DNA of 64,000 nucleotides from Clostridia bacterium (GCA_017502135.1 JAFVVP010000005.1:1-64000); one strand, 5' to 3'. Shown: positions 25,311-34,103, counted from the stretch's first letter. Notes: generated from the letters alone by a model not told the origin. Translations and numbers: made by a program.

Positions 25311-26361
25311 CTGTTCCTGTAAAGACGAGACGGGATAGCCATGCTTCCGTAAGTTTCATAGTAAGTCCCCTATGCGAGTGCCTGAATTTGCAGGTGCTGT
25401 TTGTGAGGAGTGGGATTGTTTCGTCGGAAGCAGGGAATTGTTCAAGTAGGCATTTATGGACGAGTTCCACAAACTCGTCGCGGTTTTTGTACAGCTCGCA
25501 CTCGAGAATAATTCTATCCGGATCCACAGTCATCATAACGTTATAGATGGCTCTTGCCAGCATAGAGGCGTTTTCTTCGGGCGGATTTGAGATTTTGATT
25601 GCAGACTGAAGTGTGCGACCGCGCCCTACCATCATCTCGCCGAAATTGCCGGCAGTATTGTGCGCACCTCTTAAAATCTCGCCGCCTTCAACGATCGTGC
25701 CGCAGATATTGTTTTCGCCGATGAACCAGTATAGAATGACCTTGTCTCGATGATTGGGAATAATTGAAATATTTGAGGTCGCTGCGGCATTGTAACCCGC
25801 TTCAATATAGAGCGGCATGTCGGAAAACATGCGGCGAACTGTCTCATATATCGGTATTCCCGAAAGCTCCGGTAAGCGATCCCCAATAACGCGATCAGTT
25901 TCTTTTGAATAAGCGCCCGGAAGAGATACGCCGACGCCGATGCACTTGCCGGCATTTGTTGCGGTGGAAAGGAACTTATAGGCATCTTTTAGAAAAAGAG
26001 ACAGATTTTCTTCAAACGTAAAATCATCATTGAATGCGTAATGATGCTTTTCGACAATCTCCAAGCGAATGTTGATGACAGTCATAATGAAGTTCCGGTT
26101 CGTCAGATCCAGTATGAGCGCGAAGTGCTCAGGATTAATGCTGAGCACGCCTGCGCGGCGTCCTGCGGTCTTGTGGGTTTCTTTGGTTTGGTGAACGACG
26201 TTCATACCGAGAAGGGCATCGGCCACTTTTCCGACTGTCATGAGACTAAGCCCGGTTTCTGCGGATATATCGGCGCGGCTGATCGTTTTAGCAGACGAAA
26301 TTGAATGAAAAATAGTTTTAATGCTTTCCCATTTTATGCTTTTCAGGCTTATATTCTGCAT
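25306..26361 (-). CDS. ROK-family transcriptional regulator
   Basis: This 351-residue protein has an N-terminal winged helix-turn-helix (ISRADISAETGLSLMTVGKV, about residues 27-46) joined to a ROK sugar-kinase-like domain (GVGVSLPGA, GNFGEMMVGRG). The ROK Cys-x-Cys-Gly zinc site found in active kinases is missing. The phosphate-binding and catalytic segments are also degenerate (YNAAATSN, WFIGENNICG). I infer a sugar-sensing regulator without kinase activity. It probably controls nahK or a mucin-sugar locus elsewhere. It has its own promoter at 26424-26452. Confidence 0.85.
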   Translation of the reverse strand: MQNISLKSIKWESIKTIFHSISSAKTISRADISAETGLSLMTVGKVADALLGMNVVHQTKETHKTAGRRAGVLSINPEHFALILDLTNRNFIMTVINIRLEIVEKHHYAFNDDFTFEENLSLFLKDAYKFLSTATNAGKCIGVGVSLPGAYSKETDRVIGDRLPELSGIPIYETVRRMFSDMPLYIEAGYNAAATSNISIIPNHRDKVILYWFIGENNICGTIVEGGEILRGAHNTAGNFGEMMVGRGRTLQSAIKISNPPEENASMLARAIYNVMMTVDPDRIILECELYKNRDEFVELVHKCLLEQFPASDETIPLLTNSTCKFRHSHRGLTMKLTEAWLSRLVFTGTE

Positions 26362-26423
26362 ATCAGATCTCCATTCATGCCGTATTACCGGCTATCTTTT
26401 AATTCTAACTACCGTATAATAAT

Positions 26424-26452
26424 ATTATATTCAAATAAAAATCGGATGTCAA
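26424..26452 (-). promoter_or_regulatory. Promoter of the ROK regulator
   Basis: On the minus strand, TTGACA (26452-26447), a 17-bp spacer and TATAAT (26429-26424). Confidence 0.75.
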
Positions 26453-26563
26453 TAGCAGAAAATGTTTTCGGTAAATAAAAGGCGAAAGTGTATGCATAAA
26501 TTCGAATTTTCTATAAGGCAACCGTAAAAAACAAAATTTTTGCCATTTTTATTAAAATTTGTG

Positions 26564-26592
26564 TTGACAAACGAGTTAGGCGTGTGTATAAT
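26564..26592 (+). promoter_or_regulatory. Promoter of the BlaI-type repressor
   Basis: TTGACA (26564-26569), a 17-bp spacer and TATAAT (26587-26592). The start codon follows about 105 bases later, so the leader is long. Such repressors often bind their own promoter, but I find no clear palindromic operator here. The rest of the 26362-26697 gap holds only this and the divergent ROK promoter. Confidence 0.8.
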
Positions 26593-26697
26593 ATTAATGT
26601 CGGCCCTTATGCGGGTGCTTTTTCGGCAGATACCGCATATCGTTGGCATAATGTTAGGAGATCGCAGTCGAAGAATGGCTGCGTTGTGGATGGTGTG

Positions 26698-27126
26698 ATG
26701 ATGGACGCGAAAACAACTCACCTTGCTTCCGCGGGTAAAGCGGAGCACAAAATTGACTACACAAAGAAACTTCCCGATGCCGAATTTGAGGTAATGCTTG
26801 CGGTGTGGGAGGGGCATTCTCCCGTTAACACTGCATATCTCATGGAAATGGTGGGCCGTGCGCGTGGGTGGAAGGCACCCACCTTGATTTCATTCCTCGT
26901 GCGCCTCGAAGAGCGTGGCTACATAATTTCAGAAAAACGTGGCAAAGAACGGTACTACACGCCGCTTGCGGATCGTGACGAGTACCTCCGCATCGCTACT
27001 GAGCAGTTTGTGGAACAGTACCACAGCGGTTCGTTCGTGCGCATGATGGATTCGCTTTATAGAAACAAGAATCTGTCTGAGGAAGATATTGACGATCTTC
27101 TCCAGTGGCTCAAATCCAAATATTGA
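26698..27126 (+). CDS. BlaI/MecI-family transcriptional repressor
   Basis: The 142-residue protein has the penicillinase-repressor winged helix: LPDAEFEVMLAVWEGHSPV, the recognition part KAPTLISFLVRLEERGYI and KRGKERYYTPL. A C-terminal dimerisation helix ends with LSEEDIDDLLQWLK. In BlaI/MecI the helix before 'RGY' contains the cleavage site for the sensor protease. Here no BlaR/MecR sensor gene is next to it. I use ATG 26698; ATG 26701 or GTG 26695 are equally possible. An unknown gene follows seven bases later. Confidence 0.85.
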   Translation: MMDAKTTHLASAGKAEHKIDYTKKLPDAEFEVMLAVWEGHSPVNTAYLMEMVGRARGWKAPTLISFLVRLEERGYIISEKRGKERYYTPLADRDEYLRIATEQFVEQYHSGSFVRMMDSLYRNKNLSEEDIDDLLQWLKSKY

Positions 27127-27132
27127 GTTCAT

Positions 27133-27894
27133 ATGCCGTTTGTTGATGTGAACCGACCGCGCTTCTTGAGACTTGCTTACAAGGCAGCAACGCTTGATCA
27201 TGCGCGGTATAATATCGGAACCTATAAAGAGAAGACGCTCCATTTAGTGCTTAAAAATTACTTTTCCGAAAGCAGGACGGAGCAGGAAGTTTCTCTCAGC
27301 GGGTATATCGCCGATATATACAGAACGGATAAAGGCATAATCGAAATTCAGACCTCCGGCTTTGCTTCTATGAAGGATAAGTTGGAGGCCTTTTTACCGC
27401 TTTATCCTGTTACGATCGTCTATCCGATCCCGAAAGTCAAGTGGGTTTCGTGGATTGAGCCGGAGAGTGGGGAGATAGGGAAACGTAATCGCTCTCCCAA
27501 GACCGGCAAACTCTTCGACGTAATACCCGAACTTATATTTATTAAAGATTATCTTAAAAATCCAAATCTCACGGTCCGTGCCGTGCTTCTTGAGATTGAT
27601 GAATACCGCATGCTGAATGGCCGCCGCAGTCGTTCAAGAAAGCGCGGCTCCACTCGGTTTGAACGCATTCCGGTGGATTTGTTTGAAATTTACGATTTCA
27701 AAAACCCCGCCGACTATATCAGCCTTTTGCCGTTCGATGCCGCCGTCGAATTTACTGCATCCGAACTCTCCTCTGCTTTTAAATTCCGCGGCCGAGATGT
27801 CAGCGCCATGATTCGTGTTCTTATGGAGGTAGGTGCTATTGAACGCATAGGAAAGCGCGGACGCTCGTATGTGTACAGAATATCTGACAAATGA
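27133..27894 (+). CDS. Conserved clostridial protein, possibly nuclease-like with a C-terminal winged helix
   Basis: I do not recognise a named family. The 253-residue protein begins with a helical part (HLVLKNYFSESRTEQEVSL) followed by GYIADIYRTDKGIIEIQTSG. The pattern of a Glu helix, Asp, then Glu-x-Gln resembles a PD-(D/E)xK nuclease core with Gln for Lys. VTIVYPIPKVKWVSWI and a basic stretch NGRRSRSRKRGSTRFERIP follow. The last ~60 residues look like a winged helix (FKFRGRDVSAMIRVLMEVGA, KRGRSYVYRI). It lies seven bases behind the BlaI-type repressor and shares its transcript. The nuclease idea is inference; a purely DNA-binding role is equally possible. Confidence 0.6.
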   Translation: MPFVDVNRPRFLRLAYKAATLDHARYNIGTYKEKTLHLVLKNYFSESRTEQEVSLSGYIADIYRTDKGIIEIQTSGFASMKDKLEAFLPLYPVTIVYPIPKVKWVSWIEPESGEIGKRNRSPKTGKLFDVIPELIFIKDYLKNPNLTVRAVLLEIDEYRMLNGRRSRSRKRGSTRFERIPVDLFEIYDFKNPADYISLLPFDAAVEFTASELSSAFKFRGRDVSAMIRVLMEVGAIERIGKRGRSYVYRISDK

Positions 27895-27922
27895 AAAGGT
27901 TCTGCCGCTGCAGAACCTTTTT
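27894..27922. terminator. Bidirectional terminator
   Basis: AAAAGGTTCTGC, loop CGCT, GCAGAACCTTTT: a perfect 12-bp stem between two convergent genes, with T on the plus side and A on the other. Confidence 0.85.
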
Positions 27923-27923
27923 G

Positions 27924-28847
27924 TCATTTCGTAAAGTTTTCAAGAAGTTGAACTTTTTGCGCTGAGTACTGGTAAGCGGCTTTATAGTCGCCTTCGGCCG
28001 TTGCCGTAGATTCGAGCGCGGTTAAGAGATGATAGCGGGTGAAAAAGCCTGTCCCTGAAGAAGCATGAGCTTTTTTAAGAAGAGGGTATGCCTTAGCGGG
28101 AAAACCGTTTGCCAGCGCAACACAGCCGCCCAAAAAATCAAGATAGGCTTTGGTGAAAACGAGACCACTCGCCAAAACGGCGGATGCTGTCTCCACGTCG
28201 CCACTGGAAAGCGCGGTTAATGCGCGCATATATGCAAACCACTCTGCGGGGAAGTGTGCATTGGGGAAGGCGGACGGCGAAGAAAGACGCGCGGGGATTT
28301 CTTTTTGCCCCGCGGATTTGATCAAAAGCTGGAGATACTCGATCGTTGCAAGGAAACCTTCAGGTGTATATAGAGATCGACGCGCTAGATTGGCATTTTC
28401 AAGTGCCGTGGCGGCAGTAAGAAGCGCATCATTCTTAAGTGCGTCAAGCGCCAGGTTCCAATGGCACATAGCCGTGAGATATAGAATTTCATCATCCGCT
28501 CGGGGAACTTCTGATATGCGGGTAAGGCACGCACTATATTCTCCGGCAAGATATAGTTGGTGAAACTCGTCTATCATACCCATTTTAGTGAAAAGTGAAG
28601 CTTCCTTTTCATCGGATGCAAAAAAGTAACCGACGGGCACGTTGAGACGGTGTGAAAGCTCCGTCAGAGTGGAGAGCGAGGGTGCGGCGCTCCCGTTTTC
28701 GATCAGGCTGATCATGTTTCGTGTGATCGCTTCCCCGGCAAGTTCGGCTTGCGTGAGCCCACGGTTTAGTCTGAGCGCGCGGATTTTCTCTCCGATCCGT
28801 TTATTCTGCTCGTCCATTTGTTCAGCGTTTTCAAATGAATGACGCAT
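27924..28847 (-). CDS. XRE-family regulator with TPR-like repeats
   Basis: The 307-residue protein has an N-terminal helix-turn-helix of the Xre type (IRALRLNRGLTQAELAGEA, ITRNMISLIENGSAAPSLSTL). A long all-helical C-terminal part follows with repeated TPR-like units (about residues 95-300). This layout resembles peptide-sensing Rgg/PlcR-type or Rap-like regulators, but no signal-peptide gene is seen nearby. Its ATG overlaps the stop of the DivIVA-like gene (TAATG), so the two are translationally coupled. A second ATG at 28817 is possible; neither has a clear ribosome site. Confidence 0.75.
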   Translation of the reverse strand: MRHSFENAEQMDEQNKRIGEKIRALRLNRGLTQAELAGEAITRNMISLIENGSAAPSLSTLTELSHRLNVPVGYFFASDEKEASLFTKMGMIDEFHQLYLAGEYSACLTRISEVPRADDEILYLTAMCHWNLALDALKNDALLTAATALENANLARRSLYTPEGFLATIEYLQLLIKSAGQKEIPARLSSPSAFPNAHFPAEWFAYMRALTALSSGDVETASAVLASGLVFTKAYLDFLGGCVALANGFPAKAYPLLKKAHASSGTGFFTRYHLLTALESTATAEGDYKAAYQYSAQKVQLLENFTK

Positions 28848-29626
28848 TATTTCGTCCGGCGGATGCCGTATTTCTCATCCATGCTTTTGAGCGTTTCGTT
28901 TACAGATTCAGAAAGGGTGGACTGATAGTATTCCACTTTTACGCTCAGTTCCTTACTGCGTTTCTCAAAATCGTTTATCATAGCGGCAGTATTGTCGCGC
29001 ATTTCACGAAGAGCGGTCATGAGTTCACAAAGACAACTGTCCGTCGAGGTGTGCAGTTCACTGCTGATCTGTGAGAGCATCTCGTCCGCCGCCTTGGAAA
29101 GACGGGTGCGGATGTAGTCGGCTTCTTTTTCGGTTTCCGATACGATGCGGGTCGCGTGCTCGTTGGCAGCGGCAACGATTGCGTCAGCCGAAGTGTTGGC
29201 GCTGATCATTATATCACCGATCTGCGCACTGATGCGATCATATTTCTCCAGTTTGTCATCCGTTCCGTTGGGTAGGGATCTTTGGAGAAGCTCCGTTCTG
29301 AGCGTATCAGCGGTCATTTCAGCACTGAGGAGTTTTTCGCGCAGGGACGCAATCTCTTCCTTCAGCTGACCGGCGGATTCCTGCGTTGCCGCGAGAACGC
29401 TCTCAAGCGCTTCCTTTTCGGACTTAAGGAAAGAGATAGAAGCCTCCAGAGAGGTGCGCTCCGTTTCGAAGGTTTTGGCGTTTTCTTCTATCTCGAGGTG
29501 TGCATTCTTTAAAAGCTCGTCTTTTTCTTCCATTTCGCGGTTTATCGTCAGTATGTATTGATTCACATCCTTTCGATTGTATCCGCTCATGGAAGAACGA
29601 AAGGCAACGTTTTTCGTTTCATTCAT
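28847..29626 (-). CDS. DivIVA-like coiled-coil protein
   Basis: The N-terminus FRSSMSGYNRKDVNQYILTINREM matches in style the DivIVA/GpsB lipid-binding head (FRxxxxGY-x3-VDxFL), which marks curved membrane at poles and septa. The rest, to residue 259, is almost entirely coiled coil, with a part rich in Ala, Asp and Glu in the middle. The start is placed at the ATG at 29626, where an AGGA motif precedes it; an ATG at 29707 falls in the promoter. It is translated together with the XRE-TPR regulator downstream, an unusual partner. Confidence 0.7.
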   Translation of the reverse strand: MNETKNVAFRSSMSGYNRKDVNQYILTINREMEEKDELLKNAHLEIEENAKTFETERTSLEASISFLKSEKEALESVLAATQESAGQLKEEIASLREKLLSAEMTADTLRTELLQRSLPNGTDDKLEKYDRISAQIGDIMISANTSADAIVAAANEHATRIVSETEKEADYIRTRLSKAADEMLSQISSELHTSTDSCLCELMTALREMRDNTAAMINDFEKRSKELSVKVEYYQSTLSESVNETLKSMDEKYGIRRTK

Positions 29627-29705
29627 AAAATGATCCTGCACCGAACGTGGTACTTCCTTTCCGTCTGCTGTATGGGGGTGATGCTGATTCAAGTTTGTTT
29701 GTAAC

Positions 29706-29734
29706 ATTATATCATATTTTTTGTCAAATTGCAA
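29706..29734 (-). promoter_or_regulatory. Promoter of the DivIVA-like/XRE pair
   Basis: On the minus strand, TTGCAA (29734-29729), a 17-bp spacer and TATAAT (29711-29706). Confidence 0.6.
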
Positions 29735-29804
29735 CAGAGTAAGTGTATTTTACTGTTTTTCGTCAAAAAGATTTCTGAAATCTGCGATTTCATGAAAATT
29801 TCTA

Positions 29805-29833
29805 TGGACGAAAGGGGAAGAATATGGTATAAT
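29805..29833 (+). promoter_or_regulatory. Promoter of the MBL-fold hydrolase gene
   Basis: A weak -35 TGGACG (29805-29810), a 17-bp spacer and TATAAT (29828-29833), 26 bases before the GTG start. Confidence 0.55.
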
Positions 29834-29858
29834 ATCATGTTATAGGGGAGGGATTTCT

Positions 29859-30485
29859 GTGCAGATACGAAAACTGCCCGTCAGGGGCTTTGCCTCTAAT
29901 TCGTGGCTTGTTTTTGATGAGGAAAGCCGCATGGCAGCGGTCATTGATCCGTCGGCTGATGCGGAGGTGGTTTTGAGACTCCTTCGCGAGGGAAACTTGA
30001 CTCTCTCGATGATCCTTCTCACCCACGGTCATTTTGATCATATTTTTGCGGCGGATACTTTGCGTGCGTCAAGCGGTGCGCCGCTTATGATTCACGAAAA
30101 AGATGCCCCGATGCTCACGGATGCGACACGCAACGTCTCGGCGCTGTTCTTTGGGAAGGGTAACGTGTATAAGCCGGCCGATCGCCTTCTGCACGGAGGT
30201 GATGCTCTCCTGCTTGGAAACAATATCATAACTGTCCGCCATACGCCCGGACATACGGAAGGCTCTGTTTGTTTCGTTTTGCCCGGACGCATTTTCACGG
30301 GCGATACGCTGTTCGAGGGCAGTATAGGACGCACGGATCTGCCCGGCGGCGACGAACGCGCTCTCAATGAATCACTTCGCCGCATTGCGGCAATGAGAGG
30401 GGAGTACACTCTCTACACGGGGCACGGTAACGTTACGACTCTTGAGCACGAAAGAAAGAACAATCCGTACCTTAGCAACATTTGA
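29859..30485 (+). CDS. Metallo-beta-lactamase-fold hydrolase (glyoxalase II-like)
   Basis: This 208-residue enzyme has the complete metal-binding set: THGHFDH, HTPGHTEGS, FTGDTLFEGSIGRTDLPGGD and YTGHGN near the end. The family contains hydroxyacylglutathione hydrolase-like enzymes that in Clostridia act on unknown thioesters. The start is GTG 29859, seven bases after GGGGAGGG. The gene is followed 21 bases later by gltX and may be co-transcribed; the substrate cannot be told. Confidence 0.88.
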   Translation: MQIRKLPVRGFASNSWLVFDEESRMAAVIDPSADAEVVLRLLREGNLTLSMILLTHGHFDHIFAADTLRASSGAPLMIHEKDAPMLTDATRNVSALFFGKGNVYKPADRLLHGGDALLLGNNIITVRHTPGHTEGSVCFVLPGRIFTGDTLFEGSIGRTDLPGGDERALNESLRRIAAMRGEYTLYTGHGNVTTLEHERKNNPYLSNI

Positions 30486-30506
30486 TTTTCATAAAGGAGA
30501 CAAGAA

Positions 30507-32210
30507 ATGGCTCTCATGAACGGTATAGACACAAACACGTTGGCGGAACTTCTTTTTCCGGATATAAAAATGCTTCCCGAAAATATAGAGGCACGTTATC
30601 CCGTACGGGATCTGCCGGAGGGTGCGAAAGTCACCCGATTTGCTCCCAGTCCCACAGGATTCGTTCACTTTGGCGGATTGTTTCCGTCTACGGTAGGCGA
30701 ACGCCTGGCGCACCAAAGCGGCGGTGTGTTCTATCTCCGCATCGAGGATACGGATGCCAAGCGAGAGGTGGAAGGCGCGGCGGAAGGTCTTATTCGCACG
30801 CTTGCCACGTACGGTATACATTTTGACGAGGGTGCTATCCTGGACGAGAGCGGTAAAATCTCCGATAAAGGTGCGTACGGCCCGTACCGTCAATCCGAGC
30901 GTGCGGAGATTTACCAGACGTTTGCAAAGCAACTGATTCGTGAGGGAAAGGCGTATCCGTGCTTTACTACGGAAGAAGAGCTGGACGAGCTTTCGCAGGT
31001 AAACAAGAAAGAAGAACTGAAAAACACCGACTGGCAGGCAGAAGCCGAAGCACGCCGTCTTGAAATGCTCGCGAGAAGAAATTTCACGCTTGATGAGGTG
31101 AAAGAGCATCTCGCGGCCGGACATCCGTTTGTTATTCGTATTTTGGCTGACGGCACGCCCGACGCGAAGGTGAAATTTACCGATCTCATCAAAGGAAATA
31201 TGGAGATTCCTGAAAATGACGAAGACTTTGTTCTTCTGAAATCGGACGGAATCCCCACTTACCATTTCGCACATGCTGTGGACGATCACCTTATGCGGAC
31301 AACGCACGTGATCCGCGGCGAGGAGTGGCTCCCGAGCCTTGCAAAGCACCTGCAGCTGTTCCGTTATCTTGGATTCAGAGCACCTAAGTATATGCATATC
31401 GCACAGATCATGAAACTGGACGAGGCCGGGAACAAAAAGAAACTCTCGAAACGCGATATGGGTGCCAATATGGACGACTACACCCGCATGGGCTACTGCC
31501 CTGAAGCGGTGTGTGAATATATTATGACGCTTCTCAATTCTAACTATGAAGAGTGGCATATGCAAAATCCGGAAAAGCCGTATACCGATTTCCCGTTCAA
31601 CATCAAGAAAATGTCCACCTCGGGCTGTCTGTTCGATTTCAACAAACTGAACGACGTATCCAAAAATATCATTTCCCGTATGGACGCCGCGGCCGTTACC
31701 GAAAAGGTAACTGCGTGGGCGCTTGATTTTGATCCCGCATTCGGTGCGCTCCTTCAGCGTGATCCTTCTTATGCAGAGAGTATATTTGCCATCGGCAGAG
31801 GCGGCAACAAGCCGCGCAAGGATCTTGCAACGTGGGCAGATGCAAAACCGTATATGGGATTCTTCTATGATGAATACTTTACCGTGGAAGACGTGTATCC
31901 GGAGAATTTTTCCAAAGAGGATATTAAGGCAGTCCTTGCTAATTTCGCGGACATTTTTGATCCCACAGACGATTCGTCTGCGTGGTTTGCGAAGATAAAA
32001 GAGATCGGTGCAAAACTCGGTTTTGCCGCCGATATGAAACTTTATAAGCAGAATTCTGACGACTACAAGGGAAGCGTTGCGGACGTCAGCATGTTTTTAC
32101 GACTTGCCGTTACCGGAAAAATGAATTCACCCGATATGTACAGCGTTATGCAGATCCTCGGCAAAGAACGCGTTCTCGCCCGTATCAAGGCGATGGCGGA
32201 TGCACTTTAA
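30507..32210 (+). CDS. gltX: Glutamyl-tRNA synthetase
   Basis: The class I enzyme charges tRNA-Glu. The 567-residue protein has the HIGH-type motif RFAPSPTGFVHFGG near residue 47, the GluRS segment YLRIEDTDAKREVEGA and the KMSKS-type KLSKRDMGA near residue 310. It is longer than the ~490 residues common in bacteria: an N-terminal extension of about 40 residues precedes the catalytic core, and the C-terminal anticodon-binding domain is also long. It stands 27 bases ahead of glnS, which suggests it charges only tRNA-Glu. Confidence 0.95.
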   Translation: MALMNGIDTNTLAELLFPDIKMLPENIEARYPVRDLPEGAKVTRFAPSPTGFVHFGGLFPSTVGERLAHQSGGVFYLRIEDTDAKREVEGAAEGLIRTLATYGIHFDEGAILDESGKISDKGAYGPYRQSERAEIYQTFAKQLIREGKAYPCFTTEEELDELSQVNKKEELKNTDWQAEAEARRLEMLARRNFTLDEVKEHLAAGHPFVIRILADGTPDAKVKFTDLIKGNMEIPENDEDFVLLKSDGIPTYHFAHAVDDHLMRTTHVIRGEEWLPSLAKHLQLFRYLGFRAPKYMHIAQIMKLDEAGNKKKLSKRDMGANMDDYTRMGYCPEAVCEYIMTLLNSNYEEWHMQNPEKPYTDFPFNIKKMSTSGCLFDFNKLNDVSKNIISRMDAAAVTEKVTAWALDFDPAFGALLQRDPSYAESIFAIGRGGNKPRKDLATWADAKPYMGFFYDEYFTVEDVYPENFSKEDIKAVLANFADIFDPTDDSSAWFAKIKEIGAKLGFAADMKLYKQNSDDYKGSVADVSMFLRLAVTGKMNSPDMYSVMQILGKERVLARIKAMADAL

Positions 32211-32237
32211 GTTTGAACGTTATAATGGAGAGTGTCT

Positions 32238-33908
32238 ATGGAAAACACATCTAAGAATTTTATTCACGCATTTATTGAAGAAGATATTGCCGAGGGCGGG
32301 CGTTACGAGGGGCAGACTGTCCATACGCGTTTTCCTCCCGAACCGAACGGCTACTTGCACATCGGACACTGCAAAGCGCTCATTATTGATTTCGGCACGG
32401 CGGAGAAATTCGGCGGTCTTTGTAATCTCAGAATGGACGACACGAACCCGACCAAAGAAGATGTGGAGTTCGTTGAAGCGATCAAGGAAGATATCCGCTG
32501 GCTCGGATTTGACTGGGGAGACCGCTTCTTTTACGGCTCTGATTATTTTGAAAAAGACTACGAGTACGCAGTTGAACTGATCAAAAAAGGCCTCGCATAC
32601 GTTTGTGAGTTGACACCCGACGAATTCAAAGAGTTCAGAGGTGATCTCAATACGCCCGCGAAGTCCCCGTGGCGCGACCGTCCTATCGAGGAAAGTCTCG
32701 ATCTTTTCGCCCGTATGCGTGCCGGCGAATTCGAGGACAACAAATATACGCTCCGTGCCAAGATCGATCTTGCGTCGGGTAACTTCAATATGCGCGATCC
32801 CGTTATTTACCGCATCCGCCATATGCATCACCACCGCCAGGGCGACAAGTGGTGCATTTATCCGATGTACGATTTTGCTCACCCGATTCAAGATGCACTG
32901 GAGGGCATCACGCACTCCCTTTGCTCTTTGGAGTTTGAGAATCACCGCCCGCTTTACAACTGGGTTGTCGAGAACGTCTCTGTGCCGCATCACCCCCGTC
33001 AGATCGAGTTTGCACGGCTCGGCATCGACCATACCGTCCTTTCAAAACGCAAACTCCGCGCCCTTGTGGAAAACGGATACGTATCGGGATGGGACGATCC
33101 GCGTATGCCCACGCTTTGCGGTCTGCGCCGCCGTGGCTACACGCCGCGCGCTATCCGCAATTTCTGCGATCGCGTAGGTGTTGCGAAGAGCCCCAATACG
33201 ATCGAGTACGGATTTTTGGAATATTGTCTCCGCGAGGATCTGAACGAGACGGCACAGCGCGTCATGGCTGTTCTGAAGCCGGTAAAACTGACGATCACCA
33301 ACTATCCCGAAGGAAAAACGGAGATTTTTGACGTTGAAAATAATCCTAACGATCCCGAGGCCGGTACCCGCAAGGTCGCCTTCTCTCGCAATCTGTGGAT
33401 CGAAGAGGACGATTTCCTTTCAGAACCCGTGCCGAAATATAAGCGTCTCTATCCGGGTGGCCCCGAGTGCCGTCTGAAGGGGGCATACGTCATCACATGT
33501 ACGGGATGCGTAAAGGATGATGCCGGCAACGTCATCGAAGTTCTTGCCACCTATGATCCCGATTCCCGCGGCGGTGATCCTGCCGACGGTCGCAAGATCA
33601 AAGGGGCTACCATCCACTGGGTAGATGCTGAAACCTGTGCAGAAGCGGAAGTACGCCAGTATTCGAATCTCTTTGACGACGCCGACCCTGACGCCGCAGG
33701 GAAGGACTTTATCGCGTGCCTCAATCCGAACTCTCTCGAAGTTCTTACCGGATGCAAGGTGGAGGCCTCGCTGAAGGAAGCAAAGGCACCGTCATCCTAT
33801 CAGTTTATGCGTCTCGGATATTTCTGTCCGGACAGTCGCGATTCGTCCGCGGAGCATCTTGTTTTCAACCGTTCCGTGAGCCTGAAGGACAGTTATAAAC
33901 CGCAGTAA
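32238..33908 (+). CDS. glnS: Glutaminyl-tRNA synthetase
   Basis: GlnRS charges tRNA-Gln directly. The protein (556 residues) has PPEPNGYLHIGHCKA, NLRMDDTNP, the GlnRS core IYPMYDFAHPIQDALEGITHS and the VLSKRKL loop in place of KMSKS. The two beta-barrel anticodon-binding domains cover the last ~200 residues. The start is ATG 32238 with GGAGAG; a GTG two codons earlier overlaps that site. GlnRS in Firmicutes is scattered and probably horizontally gained; most relatives use GatCAB amidation instead. A terminator follows. Confidence 0.96.
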   Translation: MENTSKNFIHAFIEEDIAEGGRYEGQTVHTRFPPEPNGYLHIGHCKALIIDFGTAEKFGGLCNLRMDDTNPTKEDVEFVEAIKEDIRWLGFDWGDRFFYGSDYFEKDYEYAVELIKKGLAYVCELTPDEFKEFRGDLNTPAKSPWRDRPIEESLDLFARMRAGEFEDNKYTLRAKIDLASGNFNMRDPVIYRIRHMHHHRQGDKWCIYPMYDFAHPIQDALEGITHSLCSLEFENHRPLYNWVVENVSVPHHPRQIEFARLGIDHTVLSKRKLRALVENGYVSGWDDPRMPTLCGLRRRGYTPRAIRNFCDRVGVAKSPNTIEYGFLEYCLREDLNETAQRVMAVLKPVKLTITNYPEGKTEIFDVENNPNDPEAGTRKVAFSRNLWIEEDDFLSEPVPKYKRLYPGGPECRLKGAYVITCTGCVKDDAGNVIEVLATYDPDSRGGDPADGRKIKGATIHWVDAETCAEAEVRQYSNLFDDADPDAAGKDFIACLNPNSLEVLTGCKVEASLKEAKAPSSYQFMRLGYFCPDSRDSSAEHLVFNRSVSLKDSYKPQ

Positions 33909-33924
33909 TACAGCACTTTTTCGA

Positions 33925-33960
33925 AAATCCCCCGAGGCTAATATTTCGGGGGATTTTTTT
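33925..33960 (+). terminator. Terminator after glnS
   Basis: AAATCCCCCGA (33925-33935) pairs with TCGGGGGATTT (33946-33956), followed by TTTT. It closes the MBL-gltX-glnS unit. Confidence 0.82.
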
Positions 33961-33981
33961 GAAAAAATGTGGGAAAACTAC

Positions 33982-34010
33982 TTGACAGAACAGATTTTTC
34001 GTGGTATTAT
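33982..34010 (+). promoter_or_regulatory. tRNA-Lys promoter
   Basis: TTGACA (33982-33987), a 17-bp spacer and TATTAT (34005-34010), 18 bases before the tRNA. Confidence 0.8.
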
Positions 34011-34027
34011 ATATAGGCGTTTGGGAT

Positions 34028-34103
34028 GCCCCATTAGCTCAGACGGTAGAGCACTTGACTTTTAATCAAGGTGTCCGGAGTTCGAATCTCCGATGGAGCA
34101 CCA
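34028..34103 (+). tRNA. tRNA-Lys (anticodon TTT), CCA encoded
   Basis: The cloverleaf is complete. The acceptor stem is GCCCCAT/ATGGAGC, the D-stem GCTC/GAGC, the anticodon stem CTTGA/TCAAG around CTTTTAA, and the T-stem CGGAG/CTCCG around TTCGAAT. The discriminator is A and CCA is encoded. Anticodon TTT reads Lys codons. The third acceptor pair is C-A (C3 opposite A70), a mismatch in an otherwise regular stem. The tRNA has its own promoter and terminator. Confidence 0.95.

Noticed and set aside
30489..31565. Antisense frame of 358 codons over gltX
   Set aside because: Fully overlaps a gene with all synthetase motifs; no domain in the antisense translation.
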